Origin: Oscillospiraceae bacterium
GTDB taxonomy: Bacteria > Bacillota_A > Clostridia > Oscillospirales > JAAYXM01
Assembly (NCBI GenBank): GCA_017408185.1
Contig: JAFQVE010000507.1
Span: forward strand, 1-13,591
DNA: 13,591 nucleotides
Direction of reading: 5' to 3'
Made by a program: the position numbers and the translations under genes. Below the pieces are notes generated by a model. That model did not search any database. It was not told where the DNA came from and was given only the letters and a program-made list of their open reading frames with translations. Below, piece by piece: positions 1-8,463 of this stretch; position 1 is the stretch's first letter; every line of letters begins with the position of its first letter.

Positions 1-3000
1 CAGAAATAAAAATAGATAAGGAGCCGCTTCTCACTTATCTTTCAATTTTGCCCGAAATGTCCGCAATGGAAGTCGGTGACACCCAGAAACTGAAGGTTAA
101 TATGCTTTTGAGTGATAATCTCCCCGAGCTTTACAGAGACAGATATCAGCTGTCCTGGGAGATTGACAAGCCTGAGCTTATAGAGCTTGACGAGGTAAAT
201 CAGATTGTCAGGGCTATCCAAATGGGTGAAGTCGGAATCTGGGTTTCAACGCTTAATGAAAACGGTAAAAAGATTACAAGCAAGCCGTTTGTGCTGACAA
301 TCGGAGAAGAGGGAAGCTCCGAAGGTACGGAGGTTGAGGACCCGAATGAAGGACTGCTTATTGATTTCACGAAGACCGACGGCCCCGAGCATGTTTCGCA
401 GCGCTGGTCAACGCTGAAAACACCCGGCTACAGAGTTGTTGAAGCGAGAAGCGTAACAAGCGTTCAGCTTCTTACCGGCTCGGATGGTGTTATGCGTCCG
501 TTTATAAGTATGTCAAACCATAACACCGAGGGCGTATGGCCTGTTTATAAAGAACGCCACATTATGGTTACTGTCGAGATTGATATCCCCGAAGACGGTT
601 ACTATGAGGTGTTCTATACAGGTGCTGACAGCACCTATGGTCCGGTCTATGCAATTTATTGCGACAATAAGACATATCTCGGCGAGTATGACAGCCTGGG
701 ACTTAAAGGCCCTATGGGACATACGGAAGGCTCGCGTGAGCGCCTTAACACAATCTGGCTCACAGAGGGTGCACACGAATTCAGCTTTCGTATGACAACG
801 CCGGCACCTCGCGGTACATCGGCATACATTGCGCCTGCAAAGCTTCATTTTATTCCCGTTGATACGGACGAATATCCGCAGGCAGTTGAAATTAAAACGG
901 ACATTCCGGAAATTGCTGTCGGTGAAAGAGCCTGTGCTACCGCACGCATTAAAATGAGTGATGGCTCGTATCGTTATTTCGGGCTTTACGGCGATGGAAA
1001 AAAGGCAGACCCCGATAATTTCTTCACGGTTACGGCAAATGATGATTTCTCTGAGGTCAGAGATGAAGACATAACAGTATATAAGCCGGGAAACAGAGAT
1101 GCCTTTGAGTTCTTCATAAGAGGAAAGACACCGGGAACTGCATCTCTCACCGTTTCGGGAAAGATTGGCGGACAGGATTTCTCGTTCCCGATAGAGGTCC
1201 AAATAACGGATGAGGTGCTTGACAGCATTGAGGTCTCCGTAGATAAGGATATTGTATTTGAGGGTGAAACTGCAAATATATCAATTAAAAATGTTTTATC
1301 CAGCGGGCGTGAGCTTGATAAAACCTCCGGAACTACCGTTTACACATCGAGTGATACGGCGATTGCGGAAATTTCTCAGGACGGCGTTATCACGGCAAAA
1401 AAAGCCGGTCAGACTGAGATAACGGTTCAGACAACCTTCGGCTCGGTTACGCTTGATGAAAAAATCTCCTTGACGGTATATTCGGGAAGCATCAAAAAAA
1501 TTGAAGGAACTGCAGGTGGCAGTAAATACATAAGGCTCACCGAAATTCCGGATGATACGGTTCCTATGTACATCAAAGCTACAATGGCTGACGGCAGCGT
1601 GCACGATATGACGGGTGCTGAGTTTAAGTATGAAGCGATTACTCCCGAGCTTGCGGAAATTGATGAGAATGGAACCATTTTCCCGAAAAAAGAGGGGAAG
1701 GCATCCTTCTATATCATCGATGAAAGAGACAATGAGGAGAAAAAGTTTAAGGTAGAGCTTACGGTTGTAAAAGGGAAAACGGGATATACAATTTATTCGC
1801 AGAGTATGCGTGATGCTGCTGTTGAAAATGCCGGAAAATACAGCTGGGCAAAGTCACAGAGAGAGTCTGCAAAGGCTATAACCGAAAAGAATATTCAGTA
1901 TCTTGAGCAAATTTATTTATCCATTCCCTCGGCGGGGCTTCCTACGTCTATTTCTGTGGGCGGCATCAACGATCCCGAAAGATACTTCTGCAGATACTGC
2001 GGTGCAGATCTTGCAACATTAAACGGTGTTGTCAAGCTTATGAATGTAGACCCGTACAATCGCCCATGGAAGGTGCAATGTACGGAATGTAAACGCCTGT
2101 TCCCGTCAAACGAATTTGAGGAGTTTTTCAAGCTCGGGCTTAATGAGTACGGAGAGTTCAACAGACTTACGGCACTTGAAAATCATCGCGCGATGCTGAT
2201 TGAAAAGGGACTAATAGATCCGTCGCTTCCTCCGTTTGAGCCGGGAATGGATGTTGCTCTTCGTGAAGGTGCGTCGAAAAATCCCGAAAACTGGTATAAA
2301 TATTACGGATACGGTGTTGAAGGAGGATACCTCTACAATGATTTGTATTCGGAGATAGGAACAAAGGATTGTCCGGTTGAGCTTGCGGCTACCGAGACGC
2401 CCGGACGATGGGGTGTTGATGACGGTCTGGGATACAGAACGGGTGTTTCTCATTATTCACATGCCGGTGCGTGGCAGTATGATGAGGTGCACGGATACAT
2501 CTGCTTCTATCTTGAACACTTCTTCAACAATATTTATAATGCTACGCAAAGGTCGTATCAGGCGTATCTCTACACTGGAGAAAGAAAATACGGATATGTA
2601 GCCGCAATCCTTATCGATAGGCTCGCAGACTTCTATCCGGATTATGACCTTGTACCGTATATGGAATTTCTGGACACCGGCGGTGACGGTAACGGGAAAA
2701 TCTGGGGAAATATTCATGAAGCGGAGAAGGGATACACCTGGGGCGAAGCATACGATGCAGTGTATGAGCTGTACGACGATGCATTTGTTATGGACTTTAT
2801 CGGAAAAATGAACGATAAGTATAAGATGCGCCATGCAAAGGAAACGCCCTCGCAGGTACGCACAAATGTCGAGGATGGACTGCTTCGCGGGCTTTTAGAG
2901 GGTGCACGCAACGATAAGGTGAACGGCAATTTCGGATTCCATCATTCCGCTATCGCATCTGTTGCAGTGGCTCTTGACACAAGTCCTGATACCGAGGAAT

Positions 3001-6000
3001 GGCTTGAATGGCTTATGAAGCCCGGATTCAGCTACAGACCTCCTACAGGCGGAGGTATAGTAGATACCTTTATTGACAGAATTGACCATGACGGCGCGCC
3101 TAACGAATCGTCGCGGTATAATGTGTTCTGGCTCAATTACATATTACCGATGCAACGGTATATAGACAGCTATGTGGAAAAGCACGGTAAGGGAAGCACA
3201 AGCGCAGACCTTAAAGAAAATCCGAAGTTTATGAATTTCCTGCAATCGTTCTTCCCGTTTACGATGTCTCAGTATACTCCCAACATCGGCGACTCCAACA
3301 AAGGAGCCGTAAGTAAGGAAATCTGGCACAAAGGCTCAACGATTATAGATGCGTACAACTACACAAAAAATCCTATTCTGCTCAGATATGCCTACAATGT
3401 TGCAAAAGGAGATGTAAGCTCATATAACGGCGGTATTTTTGCAAAGGATCCTGAAGCTATTCAGAAGGAAATACTTGACGAGGTTGAGAAAAACGGTGAT
3501 TTCAAGCTTCCGTCTTATATGATGTCCGGCTTTGGCTTTGCGGCACTCCGCAAGGGGGCAATTAACGGAGGATATGAAAACGGTAAACCGAAGAACGACA
3601 ACAGACAGGGAATCTGGATGTATTTTGGTTATAACGGCGGTCACGGACACGGCGATTCTTTGAACATAGGTATGGATATATTCGGGCATGAGCTTATGCC
3701 TGACCTTGGTTACGGAATACGTGCCGGTTCTCCTGACAGACCGGAATGGAATAACCACACGCTTTCTCACAATACCGTAACGGTATATACCGATACCGGC
3801 AAGGAATCTGACGACTCCGAAACAACTCAGAAAACGTCAACAGTGCGCGGAGATACAAGACATTTTGATGATGCGGGACAGGTTAAGATAATGGATGTTG
3901 ATGCGGCATCGGTCTATGATGCTACCGATATCTACCGACGTTCGATTGTTATGGTTGATATAGATGATGACCATTTCTACAGCGTTGATTTCTTCCGTGT
4001 CAGAGGCGGTGACAGCCATGAATTCAGTCTGCACACGCAGTCGGATAACATTTGTGAAACCGTGGGATTGGGAGAAAAGGAGTCTCAGCTTGATGAAAAC
4101 GGGGAGTATATAGGTACCTATGCCGGATATGATGAGTATTATGATAAATCAAAAAACAACCCGGAAATAATGGGTGATTCATACTATGATTCAAACCCGG
4201 ATAAAGCGGATATGAAGGGCTACTGGCCGAAGGGTGCAGACCCATATGCCACAACCGATCTGGTTTATATCACAAAGTATCGCAGAGGATATACGTGGCT
4301 TGACCATATTGACCGTTACAATAAAGTGGAGGAAAAGATAGAGGTTGATTTTGAAATTGACGACTTCAACAAATCTGCTTTAGCCAGTGACGGAATTCAC
4401 ATGAGAGCAACAATGCTGGGGGTTGATACCTCAAATACGAAGGTTACTATCGCTAACGGATATCCTACTCAGGTCGCTGATAACAAGAATATACCGTGCC
4501 TTAAGTATTTGCTTGTAAAGCGCGACGGAAAAGGTCTCGATTCAATGTTCACAACGGTTTATGAGCCGTATAAGAATAACAGAACCATCTCGGATATAGA
4601 AGAAATGCCGCTGAAAATCAAGTCGGGAATTGAAGAGAGTGACGATGTTGCGCGTGCTGTGCGCGTCACGCTCAGAAACGGACGAGTGGATTATGTGTTC
4701 TATGCCACCAATAACAACATTATATATACGCTTACCGATGGCGACGAAGTTATTGAGTTCCGCGGAGCTTTCGGTGTGTATTCCGTAAATAACGGAGTGA
4801 ACGTATATAAATATGTCTGTGACGGTGACATTATAGGAGAACAGCTCTATGAGGATGACGGACAGACACCGGTGGAAAAGGCGATTACAGGTCGCATATC
4901 AAGCTTTACCGAAGCTGTGCCTAATGAACCGTTGCCGACAGAAAACTATATAACCATAAAGCCGTCAGAACCAATAAGTGACAAGAACCTTGAAGAGATT
5001 GTCGGCAGACACATATTTGTCGAAAACGACGGGCTTCGCAATGCCGCATATCTGATAGCAGGAGCAAAACGCGTGGGCGACGAGATTGAGCTCTATATAC
5101 GCAACAGGGTAGAAGAAGACGGTGAAGTCGTATTGGATCTTGGTTCTCCGACGTTGGTAAGGCAGCTCGTCAGCTTTATGGAGCCGGAGCAAGGGTATAT
5201 TTATAATGTTGCCAAAAGAAATGATGTGGTAATTCCTTTGTCATACGGTGACAGGAACGCCCCGACATTCGATACAATTGAGGATTGTACCACATCGGCA
5301 AACAGCAGATGTACCATAAACGTGTCCGCCGAGGGCTATGAGGGTGCAAGAGTAACAATTGTCGGCAGAGACCTTCCGCGCGGAGCAAGCTTTGACAGCG
5401 CTGCCAATACCTTCTCGTGGAAACCTGACGGCTCTCAGGTGGGAGAAAATCATGTTTCGTTAACTGCTATTGATGAGTACGGAAGAGAGTCGACCGTTCA
5501 CTTTACGGTGACGGTTTACGGCTCGACTACGTCCAATAAAAACGAGACAGTCGAAACGCCGTCGGATAACGCAGGAGCCTCCGGCGGTGGTGGAGGAGGC
5601 GGTGGCGGGGCCACATCGGATAACACACAATCTGATATCGACACTGATGTGAAAAATGAAAACTCCGTCCCACAAGACAATGCCGGAAACGCACCCGAGG
5701 TCTCGGGTGAAGCGGATAATATCCGCTTCAAAGATCTTACACAGCACTCGTGGGCAGCTGATGCCATCAATGTACTGGCAGCAGACGGAATAATACGTGG
5801 TACATCGGAAACAACATTCTCGCCGGCAGCAAACATCACGCGTGCAGACTTTGCGTTATTGCTTGTTCGTGCCTTTGAACTAAGCTCGGATGATACGGAA
5901 AACTTTGCGGATGTTATGGTGAATGATTATTATGCATCCGAGCTTGCAATAGCACGTAATACGGGAATTGTCAGCGGCATCGGAAATAATAAGTATGCTC

Positions 6001-6263
6001 CGCGCAATCCCATTACCCGTCAGGATATGATGGTGATTGTGTATAGAGCAATGCAGAAACTCAATGTAGAGTTCAGCGTTTATGATGAACCGCAAAATGA
6101 GGATTTTGGCGCTGTCGCGCCTTACGCTCGCGATGCCGCTGCATCTCTCATCTCTGCAGAGCTTGTTAACGGCAAGAACGGACTTATCGCGCCGACTGAC
6201 TACACTACCCGTGCGGAAGTTGCAGTGCTTCTTAAGCGAATTCTTGAATATACGGCAAAATAG
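1..6263 (+). CDS. Giant SLH-anchored heparinase II/III-type polysaccharide lyase with Ig-like and carbohydrate-binding-like modules (5'-partial)
   Basis: Cell-surface enzyme expected to cleave an acidic polysaccharide by beta-elimination. The frame is open from the left edge (first full codon at 3), so the N-terminus and signal peptide are missing; 2086 residues are visible, and the TTG at 48 is just an internal codon. Modules in order: Ig-like domain (3-300); carbohydrate-binding-like beta-sandwich (about 350-870); three Ig-like domains, the last two Big_2-like (about 875-1210, 1212-1490, 1495-1780); alpha/alpha-toroid lyase core (about 1800-3450) with two CxxC pairs (1989-2000, 2079-2090), probably one metal site; heparinase II/III C-terminal beta domain (from about 3530) with HGHGD at 3642-3656; further beta modules; a putative-Ig domain (about 5245-5520); Gly9 linker (5583-5609); three SLH repeats (5721-6254). 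Candidate catalytic residues are the His pair at 2940-2945 and Tyr at 3117, inside a DGAPNESSRY stretch resembling the lyase Tyr motif. The neighbouring kduI/kduD fit a uronate substrate. The exact lyase family and substrate are not determinable here. Confidence 0.88.
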   Translation, partial: EIKIDKEPLLTYLSILPEMSAMEVGDTQKLKVNMLLSDNLPELYRDRYQLSWEIDKPELIELDEVNQIVRAIQMGEVGIWVSTLNENGKKITSKPFVLTIGEEGSSEGTEVEDPNEGLLIDFTKTDGPEHVSQRWSTLKTPGYRVVEARSVTSVQLLTGSDGVMRPFISMSNHNTEGVWPVYKERHIMVTVEIDIPEDGYYEVFYTGADSTYGPVYAIYCDNKTYLGEYDSLGLKGPMGHTEGSRERLNTIWLTEGAHEFSFRMTTPAPRGTSAYIAPAKLHFIPVDTDEYPQAVEIKTDIPEIAVGERACATARIKMSDGSYRYFGLYGDGKKADPDNFFTVTANDDFSEVRDEDITVYKPGNRDAFEFFIRGKTPGTASLTVSGKIGGQDFSFPIEVQITDEVLDSIEVSVDKDIVFEGETANISIKNVLSSGRELDKTSGTTVYTSSDTAIAEISQDGVITAKKAGQTEITVQTTFGSVTLDEKISLTVYSGSIKKIEGTAGGSKYIRLTEIPDDTVPMYIKATMADGSVHDMTGAEFKYEAITPELAEIDENGTIFPKKEGKASFYIIDERDNEEKKFKVELTVVKGKTGYTIYSQSMRDAAVENAGKYSWAKSQRESAKAITEKNIQYLEQIYLSIPSAGLPTSISVGGINDPERYFCRYCGADLATLNGVVKLMNVDPYNRPWKVQCTECKRLFPSNEFEEFFKLGLNEYGEFNRLTALENHRAMLIEKGLIDPSLPPFEPGMDVALREGASKNPENWYKYYGYGVEGGYLYNDLYSEIGTKDCPVELAATETPGRWGVDDGLGYRTGVSHYSHAGAWQYDEVHGYICFYLEHFFNNIYNATQRSYQAYLYTGERKYGYVAAILIDRLADFYPDYDLVPYMEFLDTGGDGNGKIWGNIHEAEKGYTWGEAYDAVYELYDDAFVMDFIGKMNDKYKMRHAKETPSQVRTNVEDGLLRGLLEGARNDKVNGNFGFHHSAIASVAVALDTSPDTEEWLEWLMKPGFSYRPPTGGGIVDTFIDRIDHDGAPNESSRYNVFWLNYILPMQRYIDSYVEKHGKGSTSADLKENPKFMNFLQSFFPFTMSQYTPNIGDSNKGAVSKEIWHKGSTIIDAYNYTKNPILLRYAYNVAKGDVSSYNGGIFAKDPEAIQKEILDEVEKNGDFKLPSYMMSGFGFAALRKGAINGGYENGKPKNDNRQGIWMYFGYNGGHGHGDSLNIGMDIFGHELMPDLGYGIRAGSPDRPEWNNHTLSHNTVTVYTDTGKESDDSETTQKTSTVRGDTRHFDDAGQVKIMDVDAASVYDATDIYRRSIVMVDIDDDHFYSVDFFRVRGGDSHEFSLHTQSDNICETVGLGEKESQLDENGEYIGTYAGYDEYYDKSKNNPEIMGDSYYDSNPDKADMKGYWPKGADPYATTDLVYITKYRRGYTWLDHIDRYNKVEEKIEVDFEIDDFNKSALASDGIHMRATMLGVDTSNTKVTIANGYPTQVADNKNIPCLKYLLVKRDGKGLDSMFTTVYEPYKNNRTISDIEEMPLKIKSGIEESDDVARAVRVTLRNGRVDYVFYATNNNIIYTLTDGDEVIEFRGAFGVYSVNNGVNVYKYVCDGDIIGEQLYEDDGQTPVEKAITGRISSFTEAVPNEPLPTENYITIKPSEPISDKNLEEIVGRHIFVENDGLRNAAYLIAGAKRVGDEIELYIRNRVEEDGEVVLDLGSPTLVRQLVSFMEPEQGYIYNVAKRNDVVIPLSYGDRNAPTFDTIEDCTTSANSRCTINVSAEGYEGARVTIVGRDLPRGASFDSAANTFSWKPDGSQVGENHVSLTAIDEYGRESTVHFTVTVYGSTTSNKNETVETPSDNAGASGGGGGGGGGATSDNTQSDIDTDVKNENSVPQDNAGNAPEVSGEADNIRFKDLTQHSWAADAINVLAADGIIRGTSETTFSPAANITRADFALLLVRAFELSSDDTENFADVMVNDYYASELAIARNTGIVSGIGNNKYAPRNPITRQDMMVIVYRAMQKLNVEFSVYDEPQNEDFGAVAPYARDAAASLISAELVNGKNGLIAPTDYTTRAEVAVLLKRILEYTAK
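5721..6254 (+). other. Three SLH repeats (cell-wall anchor) of the giant lyase
   Basis: Three tandem S-layer-homology repeats lie at about 5721-5880, 5904-6060 and 6105-6254. Each begins with an F-x-D/A-V/L type start and holds the loop motif related to ITRAE, here TRAD, TRQD and TRAE. SLH triplets bind pyruvylated secondary cell-wall polymers in Firmicutes, so this end should fix the enzyme to the cell wall. The third repeat starts less canonically (FGAVAPYARD). The Gly9 run upstream uses mixed GGC, GGT, GGA and GGG codons, so it is a protein-level flexible linker and not a recent DNA slippage product. Confidence 0.88.
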
Positions 6264-6273
6264 TTCAGAGACG

Positions 6274-6309
6274 GAATCTGCTTGCGGATATAATTCCGCA
6301 AGCAGATTC
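6274..6309 (+). other. Perfect 15-bp stem-loop in the lyase/GH20-like intergenic region
   Basis: Left arm 6274-6288 and right arm 6295-6309 are perfectly complementary around a 6-nt TATAAT loop. The stem begins 10 nt after the lyase stop codon. The sequence after it is AAAAAGACAC, with no T run on either side, so it does not look like a standard intrinsic terminator. A 3'-end stabiliser, processing site or partial attenuator that lowers expression of the downstream genes is more likely. Confidence 0.7.
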
Positions 6310-6341
6310 AAAAAGACACTAAGTTGAAAGAGGAATATATG

Positions 6342-7337
6342 ATGGATAATAAGATGTGGGCGCTGATGGTGCGGCTCTCTGTAAATATAGGGGGCGTAAA
6401 AGAACCCGAACTTAAATTTGATGAGGATTTTTGGCATTATGTTGTAGACGAGTCTGAGAAAGCAGGAATAAATACAATTGTCCTTGACACTGGTGACGGT
6501 GTGGAATTTGCATGCTGTCCGGAAATTGCGGTTAAGGGTGCGTGGAGCAAAAAAAAGCTGCGCGATGAAATGAAATTGTGCAAGAAAAAAGGAATAACCT
6601 TGATTCCTAAGCTTAATTTTTCCACCGCTCACCATATATGGCTTGGGGAATACGCAAGAATGGTATCGACAAGTGTATATTACAAGCTGTGCAGCAATCT
6701 GATAAAAGAGGTATATGAGCTTTTTGATCATCCACAATATATACATATAGGGATGGATGAGGAAAATGCGAAATGCTGCAGAGGAAGGCAGCTTGTTGTT
6801 TACAGGCAAAAGGAATTATACTGGCATGACATCCGCTTCTTTATCGACTGTGTCCGGGAAACCGGTGCAAAGCCATGGATGTGGCATTGCCCGTTGTTTG
6901 ATTACGGCGATGAATATGAAAAGCATATTGATGCCGACGAGGCGATTATTTCACCGTGGTATTATCTTGGAATACGCGAGGAAAATTATACTTCGCCTGA
7001 GGTGTGGCCGGAATATTACTACCCTTATTATAAGCAGGAACAGTTTGTCAAAATGAATCTCAAATACGTTGAAGAAGATCCGATATTTGCCGATGTGAGA
7101 AAAGGAATGGAGAAAATTGTAAAAAGTGATTTTAAGTATATTCCTTGCGCATCCGTGTTCAATAGATGCAAGAACAATGCTTTGGATTTACTGGAATTCT
7201 TCAAGAAAAATGCACCTGATGACAAAGTCTTGGGGTATATGACGACACCGTGGTATAAGACTCTTCCTGAAAGCAAAGAGTATTTTGATGAAACCTTCAA
7301 AACATTTAAGGAAGCAAAAGAAAAGTATTATGGATAA
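6342..7337 (+). CDS. Cytosolic GH20-like TIM-barrel protein, putative glycoside hydrolase
   Basis: A protein of 331 residues with the look of a (beta/alpha)8 glycosidase related to GH20. Residues 134-141 read IHIGMDEE, close to the GH20 catalytic signature H-x-G-G-D-E in which adjacent Asp and Glu drive substrate-assisted hydrolysis; here D139 and E140 would be the pair, with Met in place of the second Gly. An upstream strand (IPKLNFSTAHH) resembles the preceding GH20 strand, and Trp-rich stretches (PWMWH, SPWYY) could line a sugar pocket. No signal peptide or membrane segment is seen, so it should act in the cytosol on imported oligosaccharides. AAAGAGG at 6327-6333 favours the ATG at 6342 or the in-frame ATG at 6339; the upstream TTG at 6324 precedes the ribosome binding site. 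It lies 78 nt after the lyase and 25 nt before the dehydrogenase, suggesting co-transcription. The substrate is unknown, and the fold call is inference from motifs. Confidence 0.7.
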   Translation: MDNKMWALMVRLSVNIGGVKEPELKFDEDFWHYVVDESEKAGINTIVLDTGDGVEFACCPEIAVKGAWSKKKLRDEMKLCKKKGITLIPKLNFSTAHHIWLGEYARMVSTSVYYKLCSNLIKEVYELFDHPQYIHIGMDEENAKCCRGRQLVVYRQKELYWHDIRFFIDCVRETGAKPWMWHCPLFDYGDEYEKHIDADEAIISPWYYLGIREENYTSPEVWPEYYYPYYKQEQFVKMNLKYVEEDPIFADVRKGMEKIVKSDFKYIPCASVFNRCKNNALDLLEFFKKNAPDDKVLGYMTTPWYKTLPESKEYFDETFKTFKEAKEKYYG

Positions 7338-7362
7338 CCCGATAAGAAACGGAGTTTTGAAT

Positions 7363-8358
7363 ATGCAGAAAATAACAGTTTTGATGAGTGAGCGAACTCG
7401 TGAACGTGTTTTTCTTGATGAACATTACGAATTCCTTCGCGCACTTGGTAATTTACATATATACGATCGCAGTGATTTTTCGGATATGGAATATGTGTAT
7501 GATTTTGTTGAAGGAACCGACATCCTCATCAGCGGATGGGGCACACCGAAGATTGACGCCGAAATGCTTGTGCGCTGTCCTTCTTTGAAGGGGGTAGTGT
7601 ATGCAGGTGGTACGATAAAAAAGCGTATCACGCAGGAGTTTATTGACAGTGGAATTCCGATATCTGATTCGAAATGCGTGGACAGTAAGGCTGTGGGAGT
7701 GACAACGCTCGGGCTTGCAATAGCTGCGTGCAAAGGCGCGTTTTTTCTGCCGGATGAGTTGAGAAACGGCCTCTGGAGAGAAAATTATCATAAAGTGGTC
7801 GATTTTTGCGGATTGAAAATCGGTATTGTAGGTGCAGGAGTTGCAGGACGGGAGTTTATAAGACTTCTCCAAAACTTTGATGTTGAAATTCTGGTATACG
7901 ATCCAACGTTGAGCGCGGAAGAGATCAAGGAGCAGTTTAATGCCAGAAAGTGTGAGCTTACGGAGCTTATGTCTGCAAGCGATGTCATAAGTCTTCACGC
8001 ACCAACGCTTCCTTCAACCAAAGAAATGATAAATAAGGATAATCTCACCCTTATTAAGGACGGAGCGGTGTTTATAAATACTGCCCGAGCATGGCTTGTT
8101 GATGAGGCAGCGCTTATAGAAGAATGTAAAAAGGGAAGATTTACGGCCATTCTGGATGTTACAAATGTGGAGCCCGTAGAGGCGGACAGTCCGCTCAGAA
8201 CACTTCGTAACGTCGTTCTTCTTCCGCATATCGCAGGAACGACCAACAACGGAGTTAAGTTTATCGGCAAGCACGTTTGCGAAGAAACGGAAAGGCTTAT
8301 AAAGGGTGAACCTATGAAATGTAAGGTTGATTTGAGTAAGCTTTCGGTTCTTGCGTAG
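7363..8358 (+). CDS. D-2-hydroxyacid dehydrogenase family protein (NAD-dependent)
   Basis: A 331-residue member of the D-isomer 2-hydroxyacid dehydrogenase family (phosphoglycerate, glyoxylate and lactate dehydrogenase relatives), which interconvert 2-keto acids and D-2-hydroxy acids with NAD(P)H. The Rossmann nucleotide motif GAGVAG is at residues 157-162. The expected catalytic triad is present: R242 (in INTARAWLVDE), E270 (in VTNVEP) and H289 (in LPHIAG). The usual ARG of the family is ARA here. The start is ATG 7363, with GGAG at 7351-7354 eight nt upstream; the frame is open further upstream into the previous gene, but that part overlaps it and has no ribosome binding site. It is probably the last gene of the lyase/GH20-like unit, as a strong terminator follows. 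Its physiological substrate is unknown; a keto-acid or keto-sugar acid from uronate breakdown is a guess from context. Confidence 0.87.
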   Translation: MQKITVLMSERTRERVFLDEHYEFLRALGNLHIYDRSDFSDMEYVYDFVEGTDILISGWGTPKIDAEMLVRCPSLKGVVYAGGTIKKRITQEFIDSGIPISDSKCVDSKAVGVTTLGLAIAACKGAFFLPDELRNGLWRENYHKVVDFCGLKIGIVGAGVAGREFIRLLQNFDVEILVYDPTLSAEEIKEQFNARKCELTELMSASDVISLHAPTLPSTKEMINKDNLTLIKDGAVFINTARAWLVDEAALIEECKKGRFTAILDVTNVEPVEADSPLRTLRNVVLLPHIAGTTNNGVKFIGKHVCEETERLIKGEPMKCKVDLSKLSVLA

Positions 8359-8412
8359 GAAGAAAGGCATAGCCGCAATAATAAAGATTTATAATCAATT
8401 ATTTATTTTACA

Positions 8413-8444
8413 GCTAAAAATCCGCATTTCTGCGGATTTTTAGC
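8413..8444 (+). terminator. Bidirectional-looking intrinsic terminator
   Basis: A perfect 14-bp stem, arms 8413-8426 and 8431-8444, with a TTTC loop. The outer part of the stem is A5 on the left and T5 on the right, so the RNA has a U-rich 3' arm in either direction. It lies 54 nt after the dehydrogenase stop and only 19 nt before the next start codon. Confidence 0.78.
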
Positions 8445-8463
8445 ATTAACATCGGGTGATTAT

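Noticed and set aside
48..50. TTG at 48 as the start of the giant lyase
   Set aside because: The same frame is open back to the window edge and encodes Ig-like sequence; there is no fitting ribosome binding site or signal peptide. The gene is 5'-truncated by the window.
5583..5609. Gly-rich tract as a slippage or phase-variable repeat
   Set aside because: The nine Gly codons are mixed, so there is no uniform DNA repeat unit; it is a protein linker.
6289..6294. TATAAT as a -10 promoter for the GH20-like gene
   Set aside because: It is the loop of a perfect hairpin, and no -35-like hexamer is found 16-18 bp upstream.
5880..6809. 309-aa minus-strand ORF across the lyase end and the GH20-like gene
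   Set aside because: It runs antisense through two well-supported genes and the stem-loop, and shows no recognisable domain. It is a shadow frame.
7285..7362. Longer N-terminus of the D-2-hydroxyacid dehydrogenase
   Set aside because: The extra codons overlap the end of the GH20-like gene and lack a ribosome binding site, while ATG 7363 has GGAG at good spacing and begins the usual N-terminal strand.
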